DNA of 64,000 nt from Flavobacterium oncorhynchi (GCF_002217355.1 NZ_MUHA01000011.1:40443-104442), one strand, 5' to 3'; counted from the first letter of the stretch, positions 26,399-36,288 are shown. The notes: generated from the letters alone by a model not told the origin. A program made the numbers and translations.

Positions 26399-27715
26399 AT
26401 GAACCAAGCTAATGCAGCAATAGGAAAATACCGTTGGACTATTTGCAGTTTAGTTTTTTTTGCTACAACTGTCAATTATCTGGATAGAAATGTAATAAGT
26501 TACCTACGACCTTTTTTGGCAGAAGCTTTTCACTGGACGCCAGAACAGGAGGTAATAGATTATTCAAATATAGAGCTGGCTTTTAAAATCGCGTATGCTT
26601 TAGGGATGTTGGTTGCAGGTGGAATTATTGATAAATTAGGAACTAAGCTAGGTTATGCAATTGCAACCGGTTTATGGAGTTTGGCCGCAATTGGACATGC
26701 TTTTGCGACAGGAACTGGAGGTTTTTTGATCGCTAGAGTATTTTTAGGAGTTACAGAAGCAGGAAATTTTCCAGCGGCAATAAAAGCAACAGCGGAGTGG
26801 TTTCCACAAAAAGAAAGAGCATTAGCAACTGGGATTTTTAATTCAGGGAGTAATATAGGGGCTATCATTGTGCCGTTGTCAGTGCCTTTTATAGCAGAGA
26901 ATTATGGATGGCAATGGGCGTTTATTTTAACCGGAATTGTTGGCTTTATTTGGTTAGGATTGTGGTTTCTTTTGTATGAAGTGCCACAAAAACAAAAACG
27001 TCTGTCTCAAGCTGAGTTAGAATATATCACATCAGATCAAGCTGAAATTGCTGAAGTCGAAGATACAGGAAAAGTTTCTTGGTTAAAGTTGCTTTCATTT
27101 CGCCAGACTTGGGCTTTTGCAATTGGTAAGTTGTTGACAGATCCGGTTTGGTGGTTTTATTTGTTCTGGCTTCCAGATTTCTTGATGAAACAATACAAAC
27201 TGACAGCAACAGAAATTATATGGCCTTGTGCGCTGGTATATATGATTGGAAGTATTGGAAGTATTGGCGGCGGCTGGCTTCCTTTGAAATTAATAAATAA
27301 TAATTGGCCGGCTTATAAAGCAAGAAAAGCAAGTATGCTGTTGTATGCTTTAGCAGTTTTACCAGTTTTGTTTTCGCAGTACTTAGGAGCAATAAATATG
27401 TGGTATGCAATTTTGGTTATTGGTTTTGCAGTTTCTGCACATCAGGCTTGGAGTGCAAACATTTTTACGACTGTTTCTGATATGTTTCCTAAAAAAGCAA
27501 CAGCTTCGGTAACAGGAATGGGAGGGATGTTTGGAGCGCTTGGCGGAATTTTATTAACCTTGCTGGTACAGAAGAATATGTTTGTTTATTATACTAAAAT
27601 AGGTAAAATAGAAACAGGTTACTTTATTATGTTCTGTATCTGCGGTGCTTCCTATTTATTGGCTTGGCTGATAATGCATATACTGGTTCCGAGGATGAAA
27701 AAGGTAGAATTATAA
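26399..27715 (+). CDS. MFS hexuronate transporter (ExuT-like), second copy
   Basis: Protein of 438 residues, clearly paralogous to the preceding transporter (NYLDRNVISYLRPFLAEAF, TEAGNFPAAIKATAEWFP, SAHQAWSANIFTTVSDMFPK). It lacks the extra loop before TM4 and has the usual family length. It lies 47 bp downstream of its paralogue and is followed by kduI after a fresh promoter/operator. Two such carriers may split the work between saturated and unsaturated uronates, which is inference. Confidence 0.88.
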   Translation: MNQANAAIGKYRWTICSLVFFATTVNYLDRNVISYLRPFLAEAFHWTPEQEVIDYSNIELAFKIAYALGMLVAGGIIDKLGTKLGYAIATGLWSLAAIGHAFATGTGGFLIARVFLGVTEAGNFPAAIKATAEWFPQKERALATGIFNSGSNIGAIIVPLSVPFIAENYGWQWAFILTGIVGFIWLGLWFLLYEVPQKQKRLSQAELEYITSDQAEIAEVEDTGKVSWLKLLSFRQTWAFAIGKLLTDPVWWFYLFWLPDFLMKQYKLTATEIIWPCALVYMIGSIGSIGGGWLPLKLINNNWPAYKARKASMLLYALAVLPVLFSQYLGAINMWYAILVIGFAVSAHQAWSANIFTTVSDMFPKKATASVTGMGGMFGALGGILLTLLVQKNMFVYYTKIGKIETGYFIMFCICGASYLLAWLIMHILVPRMKKVEL

Positions 27716-27778
27716 AGAAAAATGTAATTCAAGTTAAATAATTGTTGGTTTCAATTATGCTATTTCAATATAAAAAAT

Positions 27779-27800
27779 TAATTTTGTGCAATCGATTACA
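27779..27800 (+). promoter_or_regulatory. -7 box and LacI-type operator before kduI
   Basis: TAATTTTG (27779-27786) matches TAnnTTTG and is followed without a gap by TGCAATCGATTACA (27787-27800), identical to the operator at 24763. No -33 TTG is visible at the normal distance. It marks a second start for the catabolic genes. Confidence 0.7.
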
Positions 27801-27814
27801 TTAAAATAAAAATT

Positions 27815-28654
27815 ATGACAAAATATAGTTCAAGATACGCGTCAAGCCCTGAAGCTGTTAAAAAATATGATACACAGCAGTTAAGAGAAGAATTCTTAAT
27901 TGATGATTTAATGCAGGAGGATGAAGTTGTATTGGTTTACTCTCATTACGACAGATACATTGCAGGTTCTGTGGTTCCAGTAAAAGGTGATTTGGCTTTG
28001 GAAACAATTGATCCGCTTAAAGCACCGTATTTCTTAGAAAGAAGAGAACTTGGAATTATTAATGTAGGAGGAAGCGGTTCTGTAGTTGTAGAAGGAACTT
28101 CTTATGAGTTAGGTTTTAAAGATGCTTTGTATATCGGAAGCGGAAATAAAGAAGTTATTTTTAAAAGTAACGACAGCAAAAATCCAGCAAAATTTTATCT
28201 AAACTCTGCACCGGCTCATACGACTTACCCAACGGTAAAAGTAAGTTTGGCAGAAGCAAATAAATTAGAATTGGGTACGATGGAAACGGCTAATCACCGT
28301 ACAGTAAACCAAATGATTATTGGAAGCGTTGTAACAACCTGTCAATTGCAAATGGGTATGACGGAGTTAAGACCAGGAAGTGTTTGGAACACCATGCCGG
28401 CACACGTACACGATCGTAGAATGGAAGTTTATTTTTATTTGGACATTCCAGAAAATCAAGCTGTTTGTCATTTTATGGGACAGCCGCAGGAAACAAGACA
28501 TATTTGGATGAATAATCATCAAGCAGTTATTTCTCCGCCTTGGTCGATTCACTCAGGCTCAGGAACCAGCAACTATACTTTTATCTGGGGAATGGCTGGT
28601 GAAAATTTAGATTATGGAGATATGGATGTTTGTAAAATTACGGACTTAAGATAG
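27815..28654 (+). CDS. kduI: 5-dehydro-4-deoxy-D-glucuronate isomerase
   Basis: Protein of 279 residues, the usual length. It converts 5-keto-4-deoxyuronate, the product of unsaturated galacturonate opening, into 3-deoxy-D-glycero-2,5-hexodiulosonate. The cupin fold keeps its zinc ligands in TMPAHVHDRRMEVYFY (His, His, Glu) and in SPPWSIHSGSG (His). It lies 4 bp before the dehydrogenase that performs the next step and directly behind a LacI-type operator. Confidence 0.96.
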   Translation: MTKYSSRYASSPEAVKKYDTQQLREEFLIDDLMQEDEVVLVYSHYDRYIAGSVVPVKGDLALETIDPLKAPYFLERRELGIINVGGSGSVVVEGTSYELGFKDALYIGSGNKEVIFKSNDSKNPAKFYLNSAPAHTTYPTVKVSLAEANKLELGTMETANHRTVNQMIIGSVVTTCQLQMGMTELRPGSVWNTMPAHVHDRRMEVYFYLDIPENQAVCHFMGQPQETRHIWMNNHQAVISPPWSIHSGSGTSNYTFIWGMAGENLDYGDMDVCKITDLR

Positions 28655-28658
28655 AATC

Positions 28659-29450
28659 ATGACAAACCTATTTGATGTAACAGGAAAAGTTGCCCTAATT
28701 ACAGGAAGTACTCACGGACTGGGAATGGCAATGGCAAAGGGATTAGGAAATGCCGGTGCAACAATTGTTGTTAATGGTAATTCGTCTCAACAAAAGATTG
28801 ATGAAGCTGTAAAAGAGCTAAAAAATGAAGGTATTAATGCTTTTGGATACAGGTTTAATGTAACAGATGAAAAGGAAGTTGTAGAAGCTGTAGAGAAGAT
28901 TGAAAGCGAAGTTGGACCAATTGCTATTTTGATTAACAATGCTGGAATCATCAAAAGAATTCCATTACTTGATATGGAAGTTTCTGATTTTAGAGAAGTT
29001 ATTGATATTGATTTGGTAAGTCCTTTTATTGTTTCTAAGCATGTTGCAAAAGGAATGATTGAGAGAAGACAAGGTAAAATAATCAACATTTGTTCAATGA
29101 TGAGCGAATTAGGCCGCAGTACGGTTTCGGCTTATGCTGCTGCAAAAGGCGGTTTGAAAATGTTGACCAAAAACATGGCAACAGAATGGGCAAAATATAA
29201 TGTACAAATTAACGGAATTGGACCTGGTTATTTTGCAACGGAACAAACAAAACCAATCAGAGTTGACGGACATCCGTTTAACGATTTTATTATAAGCAGA
29301 ACACCGGCGGCAAAATGGGGAGATCCAGGTGACTTGGCAGGAGCTGCAATATTTTTATCATCGAAAGCAAGTGATTTTGTAAACGGACATATTTTATATG
29401 TTGACGGCGGAATTCTTGCCACAATTGGAAAACCTTCAAACGAAGATTAA
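28659..29450 (+). CDS. kduD: 2-dehydro-3-deoxy-D-gluconate 5-dehydrogenase (SDR)
   Basis: SDR of 263 residues with TGSTHGLG (15-22), NNAG (93-96), Ser146, Tyr159 and Lys163. By sequence alone it could be called gluconate 5-dehydrogenase; its place 4 bp after kduI makes the KduD reaction, reduction of 3-deoxy-2,5-hexodiulosonate to 2-keto-3-deoxygluconate (KDG), by far the best call. Followed by uxaC after 24 bp. Confidence 0.9.
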   Translation: MTNLFDVTGKVALITGSTHGLGMAMAKGLGNAGATIVVNGNSSQQKIDEAVKELKNEGINAFGYRFNVTDEKEVVEAVEKIESEVGPIAILINNAGIIKRIPLLDMEVSDFREVIDIDLVSPFIVSKHVAKGMIERRQGKIINICSMMSELGRSTVSAYAAAKGGLKMLTKNMATEWAKYNVQINGIGPGYFATEQTKPIRVDGHPFNDFIISRTPAAKWGDPGDLAGAAIFLSSKASDFVNGHILYVDGGILATIGKPSNED

Positions 29451-29474
29451 TTATCAAATTTTATTTAAAAAGAC

Positions 29475-30878
29475 ATGAGCAATCAGACATTCATAAACGA
29501 TAATTTTTTATTAGAAAATAAATTTGCTGAAGAGTTATACCATAACTACTCAAAAAATCAGCCTATAATTGATTACCATAATCACCTAAATCCTCAGTTT
29601 ATTGCCGAAGATAAAATTTTTGACAATATAACTCAGGTTTGGATCAACGGGGATCATTACAAATGGCGTGCAATGCGTACATTAGGAATCAATGAGCAGT
29701 TTGTAACAGGAAATGGTTCAGATAAAGATAAGTTCTTAAACTGGGCGAAAACAGTTCCGTATACAATGCGTAATCCTTTGTATCACTGGACGCATTTAGA
29801 ATTAGCGCGTTATTTTGATATTTACGATTTGTTGAATGAAAAAACAGCAGAGAAAATTTATATCGAAACCACTGAGAAAATTAATTCTCAGGCTTACAGT
29901 ACACAAAACCTGCTTAAAAAAGTAAACGCTGAATTAGTTTGTACTACAGAAGATCCAATTGATTCTTTAGAGTTTCATCAGAAATTGGCAAAAAATCCAA
30001 TTGGAACAAAGATGAGTACAGCTTTCAGACCAGATAAAGCTATCTTAATTTCTAATGATGGTTATAATGCATATCTAGACACATTAGGGGATGTGTCTGG
30101 AGTTGCAATTAATACTTACGCTGATTTACAAACAGCATTAAGAAACAGAATTGAGTTCTTTAATGCAAACGGATGTAAATTGAGTGATCACGGTTTAGAT
30201 CAAATTTATTTTGAAGAATTTACAGAATCTGAAATCAGTTCAATTTTCAAAAAGAAAAGAGAAAACAGAATTATAACTCCAGAAGAAGCTCTAAAATTCC
30301 AAAGTGCTGTTTTAGTATTCTTATCTGAAACTTATCATGAATTCGGATGGGTACAGCAGTTTCACTTAGGGGCATTACGTAACAATAATGCTCGTATGCA
30401 CAGAATTTTAGGCCCTGATACTGGTTGGGATTCTATTGGAGATTATCCACAGGCACAAAAATTATCAAGCTTTTTGAATGCATTAGACAGTAAAGATAAA
30501 TTGACAAAAACAATTATCTACAACTTAAATCCTGCTGATAATGAAGTTATGGCAACAATGATTGGAAATTTCAACGATGGAAGCGTTCGCGGAAAAGTAC
30601 AATTTGGTTCTGGATGGTGGTTTTTAGATCAAAAAGACGGAATGACAAAGCAGTTAAATGCGCTTTCAAATATGGGATTAATCAGCTGTTTTGTTGGAAT
30701 GCTTACAGATTCAAGAAGTTTCTTATCATTCCCAAGACATGAGTATTTCAGACGTATTTTATGTAATCTTTTGGGAGACGAAATTAAACGTGGAGAACTT
30801 CCAAATGATATGGAATGGATTGGGAAATTAGTTTCTGATATTTCATATAACAATGCTAAAGAATATTTCAAATTTTAA
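29475..30878 (+). CDS. uxaC: Glucuronate/galacturonate isomerase
   Basis: Protein of 467 residues, the normal size for UxaC. It isomerises galacturonate to tagaturonate (and glucuronate to fructuronate). The early metal-binding motif IDYHNHLNPQ is typical, as are the long conserved stretches FHLGALRNNN and GPDTGWDSIGD and the late WWFLDQKDGM. Its presence in the cluster adds the saturated-galacturonate branch, completed by uxaB and uxaA 2 kb downstream. A palindromic element lies between it and kdgK. Confidence 0.96.
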   Translation: MSNQTFINDNFLLENKFAEELYHNYSKNQPIIDYHNHLNPQFIAEDKIFDNITQVWINGDHYKWRAMRTLGINEQFVTGNGSDKDKFLNWAKTVPYTMRNPLYHWTHLELARYFDIYDLLNEKTAEKIYIETTEKINSQAYSTQNLLKKVNAELVCTTEDPIDSLEFHQKLAKNPIGTKMSTAFRPDKAILISNDGYNAYLDTLGDVSGVAINTYADLQTALRNRIEFFNANGCKLSDHGLDQIYFEEFTESEISSIFKKKRENRIITPEEALKFQSAVLVFLSETYHEFGWVQQFHLGALRNNNARMHRILGPDTGWDSIGDYPQAQKLSSFLNALDSKDKLTKTIIYNLNPADNEVMATMIGNFNDGSVRGKVQFGSGWWFLDQKDGMTKQLNALSNMGLISCFVGMLTDSRSFLSFPRHEYFRRILCNLLGDEIKRGELPNDMEWIGKLVSDISYNNAKEYFKF

Positions 30879-30888
30879 TTTTTTTTGA

Positions 30889-31036
30889 ACCATTAAGATA
30901 TTAAGGAAATTAAGTTTTGAGCTTAAAATTTATTTTTAAGATGAAAAGATAATAAAGCAGAAATGCTTAATAAACTTAATTTTTTAAAGTATAGAATTAA
31001 AAAAGTAAAGCTTAATTCTCTTAATGTCTTAATGGT
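30889..31036. repeat. Inverted-repeat element between uxaC and kdgK
   Basis: Left arm starting ACCATTAAGATATTAAGGAA (30889-30914) is matched by a right arm ending CTTAATGTCTTAATGGT (31011-31036), about 26 bp each with a few mismatches. The 196-bp gap holds no gene. It could fold in the operon mRNA. Confidence 0.65.
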
Positions 31037-31074
31037 GAAAAAAAATATTTTTACTGGTAAAAACAATAAAAAAT

Positions 31075-32097
31075 ATGAGTAGAGTAGTTGCATTTGGAGA
31101 AATCATGCTGCGTTTATCAACAGAAAGACACTTACGTTTTTCACAATCTACAGCATTTGGTGCTACGTATGGTGGCGGAGAATTCAATGTATGTGTTTCC
31201 TTGGCGAATTATGGTGTAAATGCTGAATTTGTCACAAGACTGCCTGAAAATGAAATCGGTTTTTCTGCATTAAAAGAAATCAGAAAAATGAACGTAGAGT
31301 CTAAAAATATTCTTTACGGAGGAGAACGTTTAGGGATTTATTTTCTTGAAACAGGTGCAGGAACACGAGGAAGCAATGTAGTTTACGATCGTGCTCACAG
31401 TGCAATGTCGACTATTGAGAAAGGACAAATTGACTGGGAAAAAGTTCTTGAAGGTGTTGAATGGTTTCACTGGAGCGGTATTACGCCGGCAATTTCACAA
31501 AGCGCTGCAGAAGCATGTTTAGAAGCTATTAAAACGGCTCATAAACTAGGGATTAAAATTTCATGCGATTTAAATTACAGGTCAAAACTTTGGCAGTACG
31601 GTAAAACACCAAGTGAAGTTATGCCAGAAATGCTTAAATATAGCAATGTTATTTTAGGCGATATCGATACAGCATATTTTATGTTAGGAATTCCTAAAGT
31701 GAATCCGAATTATCAGGATGAAAAAACGCTTCCGGTTTTATATACAAAGTTGTTTGAGTTGATTCCAAATTTAAAAGTGGCGGCGACAACATTACGTTAT
31801 TCTGTAAGTGCATCTCATCAAAGAATTGGCGGGATTTTGTTTGATGGAAAGGCAGTTTATCAAGCGGCTGTTAAAGAAGTAACTCCGGTTGTCGATAGAG
31901 TAGGAAGTGGTGATGCTTTTATGGGAGGATTGATTTACGGATTGTTAGAATATCAAAATAATAACCAAAGAGCATTAGATTTTGCAGTTGCAGCTTGTTG
32001 TTTAAAACATACAATTGCAGGAGATTATAATTTGGTTACTTTAAAAGAAGTTGAAAATATGATTGATGGTGATGGTTCTGCATTGGTATCAAGATAA
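31075..32097 (+). CDS. kdgK: 2-dehydro-3-deoxygluconokinase (PfkB family)
   Basis: Sugar kinase of 340 residues. The PfkB signatures are GGGEFNVCVSLANYG near the N-terminus and the ATP-site motif DRVGSGDAFMGGLIYG, whose Asp is the catalytic base. It phosphorylates KDG, the point where both uronate branches meet, to KDPG. It lies 11 bp upstream of the KDPG aldolase gene, a standard pair. Confidence 0.93.
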   Translation: MSRVVAFGEIMLRLSTERHLRFSQSTAFGATYGGGEFNVCVSLANYGVNAEFVTRLPENEIGFSALKEIRKMNVESKNILYGGERLGIYFLETGAGTRGSNVVYDRAHSAMSTIEKGQIDWEKVLEGVEWFHWSGITPAISQSAAEACLEAIKTAHKLGIKISCDLNYRSKLWQYGKTPSEVMPEMLKYSNVILGDIDTAYFMLGIPKVNPNYQDEKTLPVLYTKLFELIPNLKVAATTLRYSVSASHQRIGGILFDGKAVYQAAVKEVTPVVDRVGSGDAFMGGLIYGLLEYQNNNQRALDFAVAACCLKHTIAGDYNLVTLKEVENMIDGDGSALVSR

Positions 32098-32108
32098 TTA
32101 AGAGAAAT

Positions 32109-32777
32109 ATGGCAAAGTTTTCAAGAATAGAGGTTGCGCAGACAATGAAAGATAACGGAATGGTTCCATTGTTTTTTCATTCTGACATCGAATTAAGTAA
32201 AAAAGTTTTAAAAGCATGTTATGATGGTGGTTCTAGATTAATGGAATTTACCAGCAGAGGTGACTTTGCTCATGAAGTTTTTGGAGCTTTAAATAAATAT
32301 GCTTTGGCTGAACTTCCGGGAATGATACTTGGAGTTGGTTCAATTACAGATGCAGCATCGGCTTCATTGTACATGAGTTTAGGGGCTAATTTTATTGTTA
32401 CACCAGTTTTTAGAGAAGATATAGCAATTGCCTGTAATCGACGAAAAGTATTGTGGTCGCCAGGCTGTGGTACGCTGTCGGAAATTGCAAGAGCAGAAGA
32501 ATTAGGCTGTGAAATTGTAAAATTATTTCCCGCAGATACTTATGGCCCAGAGTTTATTAAAGCAATAAAAGGACCGTGTCCGTGGACAAATATTATGCCT
32601 ACAGGCGGGGTTTATCCAACGGTTGAAAGTTTGAGCTCGTGGTTGAATGCTGGGGCAACTTGTGTTGGTTTAGGATCACAATTGATTTCAAAAGACATAT
32701 TAGATAATAAAGACTTCGAAGGACTGACTGCAAAAGTGAAGCAAGTTCTTGACATTATAAAAAATATAAAAAAATAA
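32109..32777 (+). CDS. kdgA: 2-dehydro-3-deoxyphosphogluconate aldolase
   Basis: Protein of 222 residues of the KDPG/KHG aldolase (Eda) family. It splits KDPG into pyruvate and glyceraldehyde-3-phosphate. The Schiff-base lysine is Lys138 in EIVKLFPADTYGPEF, with Glu46 in the active site and the phosphate loop MPTGGV downstream. It ends the kduI-kdgA run and is followed by a hairpin and a gap of 215 bp before uxaB. Confidence 0.94.
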   Translation: MAKFSRIEVAQTMKDNGMVPLFFHSDIELSKKVLKACYDGGSRLMEFTSRGDFAHEVFGALNKYALAELPGMILGVGSITDAASASLYMSLGANFIVTPVFREDIAIACNRRKVLWSPGCGTLSEIARAEELGCEIVKLFPADTYGPEFIKAIKGPCPWTNIMPTGGVYPTVESLSSWLNAGATCVGLGSQLISKDILDNKDFEGLTAKVKQVLDIIKNIKK

Positions 32778-32924
32778 ATAAGGAGTAATCATGTCAATCC
32801 TTATTTAGATGCGTTTTTTTTAGATTTTAGAGATTGTAATTGAACATTACGCTTGCAAAATAATTTCTGTCACTCCTCACAGCGGGTTTTATTTTACATT
32901 CAAGTGTAATGTTTCATTTACAAT
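32776..32924. repeat. Terminator-like hairpin plus palindromic element between kdgA and uxaB
   Basis: AAATAAGGA (32776-32784) pairs with TCCTTATTT (32798-32806), then an eight-T tract follows at 32813. Next, ATTGTAATTGAACATTAC (32833-32850) and its near reverse complement (32903-32924, ending TTTCATTTACAAT) form a second inverted repeat. The gap could both end most of the first transcript and hold a start for uxaB, but no promoter is clear. Confidence 0.55.
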
Positions 32925-32992
32925 TTAAAAGGCAGAAATAAAGATATAGGGTTTATAAATGGTTATTTATAACGTATTAAAGAAAATTTAAA

Positions 32993-34438
32993 ATGAAAAA
33001 ATTAAATAGAATAAATACAGGATTAGAAAAGTTACAGCCAATTAAGGTAGTTCAGTTTGGAGAAGGTAACTTTTTAAGAGCCTTTGTTGATTATGCTTTT
33101 TACAAACTAAATAAAGAAGTTGATTTTAATGCTGGTATTGCAATAGTTCAACCTTTGAAGGACGGTATGGTAAATATGATTAATGATCAGGACGGTCTTT
33201 ATACCTTGTTTATGAACGGAATTAAAAAAGGTGAAAAGATACAAGACATTGAGTTAATTACTAATATCGTAAAAACTATAAACCCATATACTGAATTTAC
33301 AAATTATTTGGCTTTAGCTAAAGAAGAAGAACTTCAGTTTATTGTTTCTAATACTACAGAAGCTGGAATTGAATTTATTGAAAGTGATACTCCAGATATG
33401 CAGCCACCAGTGTCATTTCCTGCAAAATTGACTGTTTTATTATATGAAAGATTTAAGCATTTTAATGGAGATGCTTCTAAAGGAGTTACAATAATTCCTT
33501 GTGAATTAATTGATTATAACTCTGAGACGCTTAAAAAATATATTTTACAATATGTTGATTTATGGAAATTAGAAGATACATTTAAAACTTGGGTATCAGA
33601 TGCTTGTACCTATCATAGTACTTTGGTTGACAGAATTGTTCCTGGATATCCAAGAGCTGAAATTGAAGAGTACAATAATAAATTAGATTATGAGGACAAT
33701 TTAATTGTTGCGGCTGAACCTTTTTTCCTTTGGGCTATTGAAGGTGGAGATGATCTAAAAGCAAAATTGCCTTTTCATAAAACAGATTTGAATGTAAAAA
33801 TCGTTGATGATATACGTCCTTTTAAAATGATTAAAGTTCGTATTTTAAACGGTGCGCATACGGCAATGGTTCCTTTTTCACTTTTGCATGGTAATAAATT
33901 AGTAATGGAAACTGTTAACGGAGATTTTACTGGAAAATTTGTAAATAGCGTTATTAGTGAAATTAGTGAAACTCTTGATATGGACAAAAATGAAATTACG
34001 GCCTATTCTGAGGAAGTAATGGACCGATTTAAAAATCCATTTATCAAACATGCGCTTGCTGATATTGCATTAAATTCTGTATCGAAATTCAAAGTAAGAG
34101 TTTTGCCTAGTTTATTAGGATATTATAAGGCTAACCAAAAATTGCCTGTTAATTTGACTTTTTCATTAGCGAGTTTAATTCGTTTCTACAAAGGAACTTG
34201 GAATGGTCAAAGTTTACCGGTTAAAGATGGTGAAGATATTACAGCTTTCTTCAGCGGACTTTGGAAATCGGATGATTACGAAAAAATCGCTCGTTTAACA
34301 TTACAAAATAAAAGTTTCTGGGATGAAGATTTAACAGAAATCTCTGGATTGACAAAAGCCATTACAATTGCATTAGAGGAAATTGATGCAAATGGTATTG
34401 AAGCTGGCTTTGCTAAGTTTCAAGAAAGAATAAAATAA
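32993..34438 (+). CDS. uxaB: Tagaturonate reductase (altronate oxidoreductase)
   Basis: Protein of 481 residues of the long-chain mannitol dehydrogenase family. The N-terminal NAD-binding motif VVQFGEGNFLRAFVDY and the catalytic region KVRILNGAHTAMVP with the active-site Lys/Asn/His pattern are visible. It reduces tagaturonate from UxaC to altronate. It lies 35 bp before uxaA. Confidence 0.94.
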   Translation: MKKLNRINTGLEKLQPIKVVQFGEGNFLRAFVDYAFYKLNKEVDFNAGIAIVQPLKDGMVNMINDQDGLYTLFMNGIKKGEKIQDIELITNIVKTINPYTEFTNYLALAKEEELQFIVSNTTEAGIEFIESDTPDMQPPVSFPAKLTVLLYERFKHFNGDASKGVTIIPCELIDYNSETLKKYILQYVDLWKLEDTFKTWVSDACTYHSTLVDRIVPGYPRAEIEEYNNKLDYEDNLIVAAEPFFLWAIEGGDDLKAKLPFHKTDLNVKIVDDIRPFKMIKVRILNGAHTAMVPFSLLHGNKLVMETVNGDFTGKFVNSVISEISETLDMDKNEITAYSEEVMDRFKNPFIKHALADIALNSVSKFKVRVLPSLLGYYKANQKLPVNLTFSLASLIRFYKGTWNGQSLPVKDGEDITAFFSGLWKSDDYEKIARLTLQNKSFWDEDLTEISGLTKAITIALEEIDANGIEAGFAKFQERIK

Positions 34439-34473
34439 AAAAAAGATAAAAAAATAAAGAACAAGGGTTAATT

Positions 34474-36096
34474 ATGGCAACGCAAAAAAAACTTATAAAA
34501 GTTCACCCAACCGACAACGTAGCGGTTGCTTTGGTGAATCTTACAGCGGGCGAAGTAATTGATTTCGAAGGAGAATCAATTACTATTGAGTCTGATGTAA
34601 AAATGAAACATAAGATTGCAATGGTTCCTTTTAATGTGGGAGACAGAATCATTATGTATGGTGTTTTGGTAGGAAAAGCAAGTGCAAGAATCGAAAAAGG
34701 AGGATTGCTTTCTACTGTAAACGTGAAGCACGAAAGCGATAAAGTTACTGGTAAAACAGAAACTATTGGCTGGACAGCTCCAAATGTTGATAAATGGAAA
34801 GATAGAACTTGGCAGGGTTTTCATAGAGAAGATGGTCAGGTTGGAACTGAAAATGTTTGGTTGTTTTTTCCATTAGTATTTTGTGAAAACAGAAACATCG
34901 AAATCTTAAAAGATATTTTTGAGAAAGAATTGATGAAACCAAAGGAAAACGACTACCAGTTATTATTGCGTTCTTTGGTAAAATCGGAAACAGGTGGAGC
35001 AGGAAATGAAGCAGCTTCAAACGATGCTAACTTGTTTAATAATATCGAAGTAAAATTTATTACACATCAAGGCGGCTGCGGGGGAATTCGTCAGGATTCT
35101 CACAGTTTAGCTAAATTATTAGCAGGTTATGTAAATAATCCAAATGTTGCTGGTGCTACTGTTTTGAGTTTAGGATGTCAGAATCTGCAAATTCAAATTT
35201 TTAAAGACGCTCTAGATGCAATAAATCCAAATAGTAAAAAACCAGTTTTAATTTACGATCAGCAATCTATTGGAACAATTGAAACCATGTTGAGCAGTGT
35301 TGTAAAAGATACTTTTGAAGCGATTAAAAAAGCAAATGAAATAAAGAGAGAACCAGCTCCATTATCTAAACTAAGAATTGGTTTAGAGTGTGGTGGATCT
35401 GACGGATTTTCTGGAATTTCAGCAAACCCTACTTTGGGAGTGTTATCTGATCATTTAGTTGCTTTGGGAGGAACTACAATTCTTTCTGAATTTCCTGAAT
35501 TATGTGGAGTAGAACAAGAATTAGTAAATCGTTGTGTAGATGATAAGGATGGAAAACGTTTCTTAGACTTAATGCAATGGTACGAAAAAACAGTTGTAGA
35601 TGCAGGTTCAGGATTTGACATGAATCCTTCTCCAGGTAACATTAAAGACGGTTTGATTACAGATGCTATGAAATCAGCTGGTGCTGCTAAAAAAGGAGGA
35701 ACATCGCCAATTACTGGTGTTTTCGATTATGGAGAATATATTAACGAACCAGGCTTTACGTTGCTTTGTACACCAGGAAATGATGTAGAATGTACTACGG
35801 CAATGGTAGGTTCTGGTGCAAATATGGTATTGTTTACAACAGGTTTAGGAACGCCTACAGGAAATCCAATTGCTCCAGTTGTAAAGATTTCATCAAACAC
35901 GCAATTAGCGGCTAAAATGTCTGATATTATTGATATTGATACTGGCGGCATTATTACTGGCGAAAAATCAATTGATGAAATGGCTGATGAAATGTTAGAA
36001 TTCATTATTGATGTTGCAAGTGGTACAATTAAAACCAAAGCAGCAATTTTAAATCAAAACGATTTTATTCCTTGGAAAAGAGGAGTTTCTTTATAA
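34474..36096 (+). CDS. uxaA: Altronate dehydratase
   Basis: Protein of 540 residues. The N-terminal SAF domain (about 1-100) is followed by the UxaA catalytic domain with THQGGCGGIRQDS, LSLGCQN, LECGGSDGFSG and the late GTPTGNPIAPV. It dehydrates altronate to KDG, completing the galacturonate branch. It is the last gene of the run, followed by two strong terminators before the convergent LacI gene. Confidence 0.95.
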   Translation: MATQKKLIKVHPTDNVAVALVNLTAGEVIDFEGESITIESDVKMKHKIAMVPFNVGDRIIMYGVLVGKASARIEKGGLLSTVNVKHESDKVTGKTETIGWTAPNVDKWKDRTWQGFHREDGQVGTENVWLFFPLVFCENRNIEILKDIFEKELMKPKENDYQLLLRSLVKSETGGAGNEAASNDANLFNNIEVKFITHQGGCGGIRQDSHSLAKLLAGYVNNPNVAGATVLSLGCQNLQIQIFKDALDAINPNSKKPVLIYDQQSIGTIETMLSSVVKDTFEAIKKANEIKREPAPLSKLRIGLECGGSDGFSGISANPTLGVLSDHLVALGGTTILSEFPELCGVEQELVNRCVDDKDGKRFLDLMQWYEKTVVDAGSGFDMNPSPGNIKDGLITDAMKSAGAAKKGGTSPITGVFDYGEYINEPGFTLLCTPGNDVECTTAMVGSGANMVLFTTGLGTPTGNPIAPVVKISSNTQLAAKMSDIIDIDTGGIITGEKSIDEMADEMLEFIIDVASGTIKTKAAILNQNDFIPWKRGVSL

Positions 36097-36116
36097 GAAG
36101 AGATTTAAGCATATGT

Positions 36117-36150
36117 ATAAAGACGCACTGCTGTGCGTCTTTATTTTTTT
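36117..36150 (+). terminator. Intrinsic terminator after uxaA
   Basis: Perfect 12-bp stem ATAAAGACGCAC (36117-36128) / GTGCGTCTTTAT (36133-36144) with loop TGCT and a T tail. Confidence 0.9.
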
Positions 36151-36195
36151 AAACCCTATAAATTATATAAGTTCATTCTAGATTGTACTTACAAT

Positions 36196-36227
36196 AAAAA
36201 AGCAGCTCTTACGGAGCTGCTTTTTTT
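36196..36227. terminator. Bidirectional intrinsic terminator between uxaA and lacI-type gene
   Basis: AAAAAAGCAGCTC (36196-36208) pairs with GAGCTGCTTTTTT (from 36214), with A and T tracts on both sides. It suits both the plus-strand operon and the minus-strand regulator that ends at 36289. Confidence 0.88.
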
Positions 36228-36288
36228 GTTACATTTTAAACTAAACTTAAATTTACTTATATAACTTATATGGTTTGACAAGAAAAAA

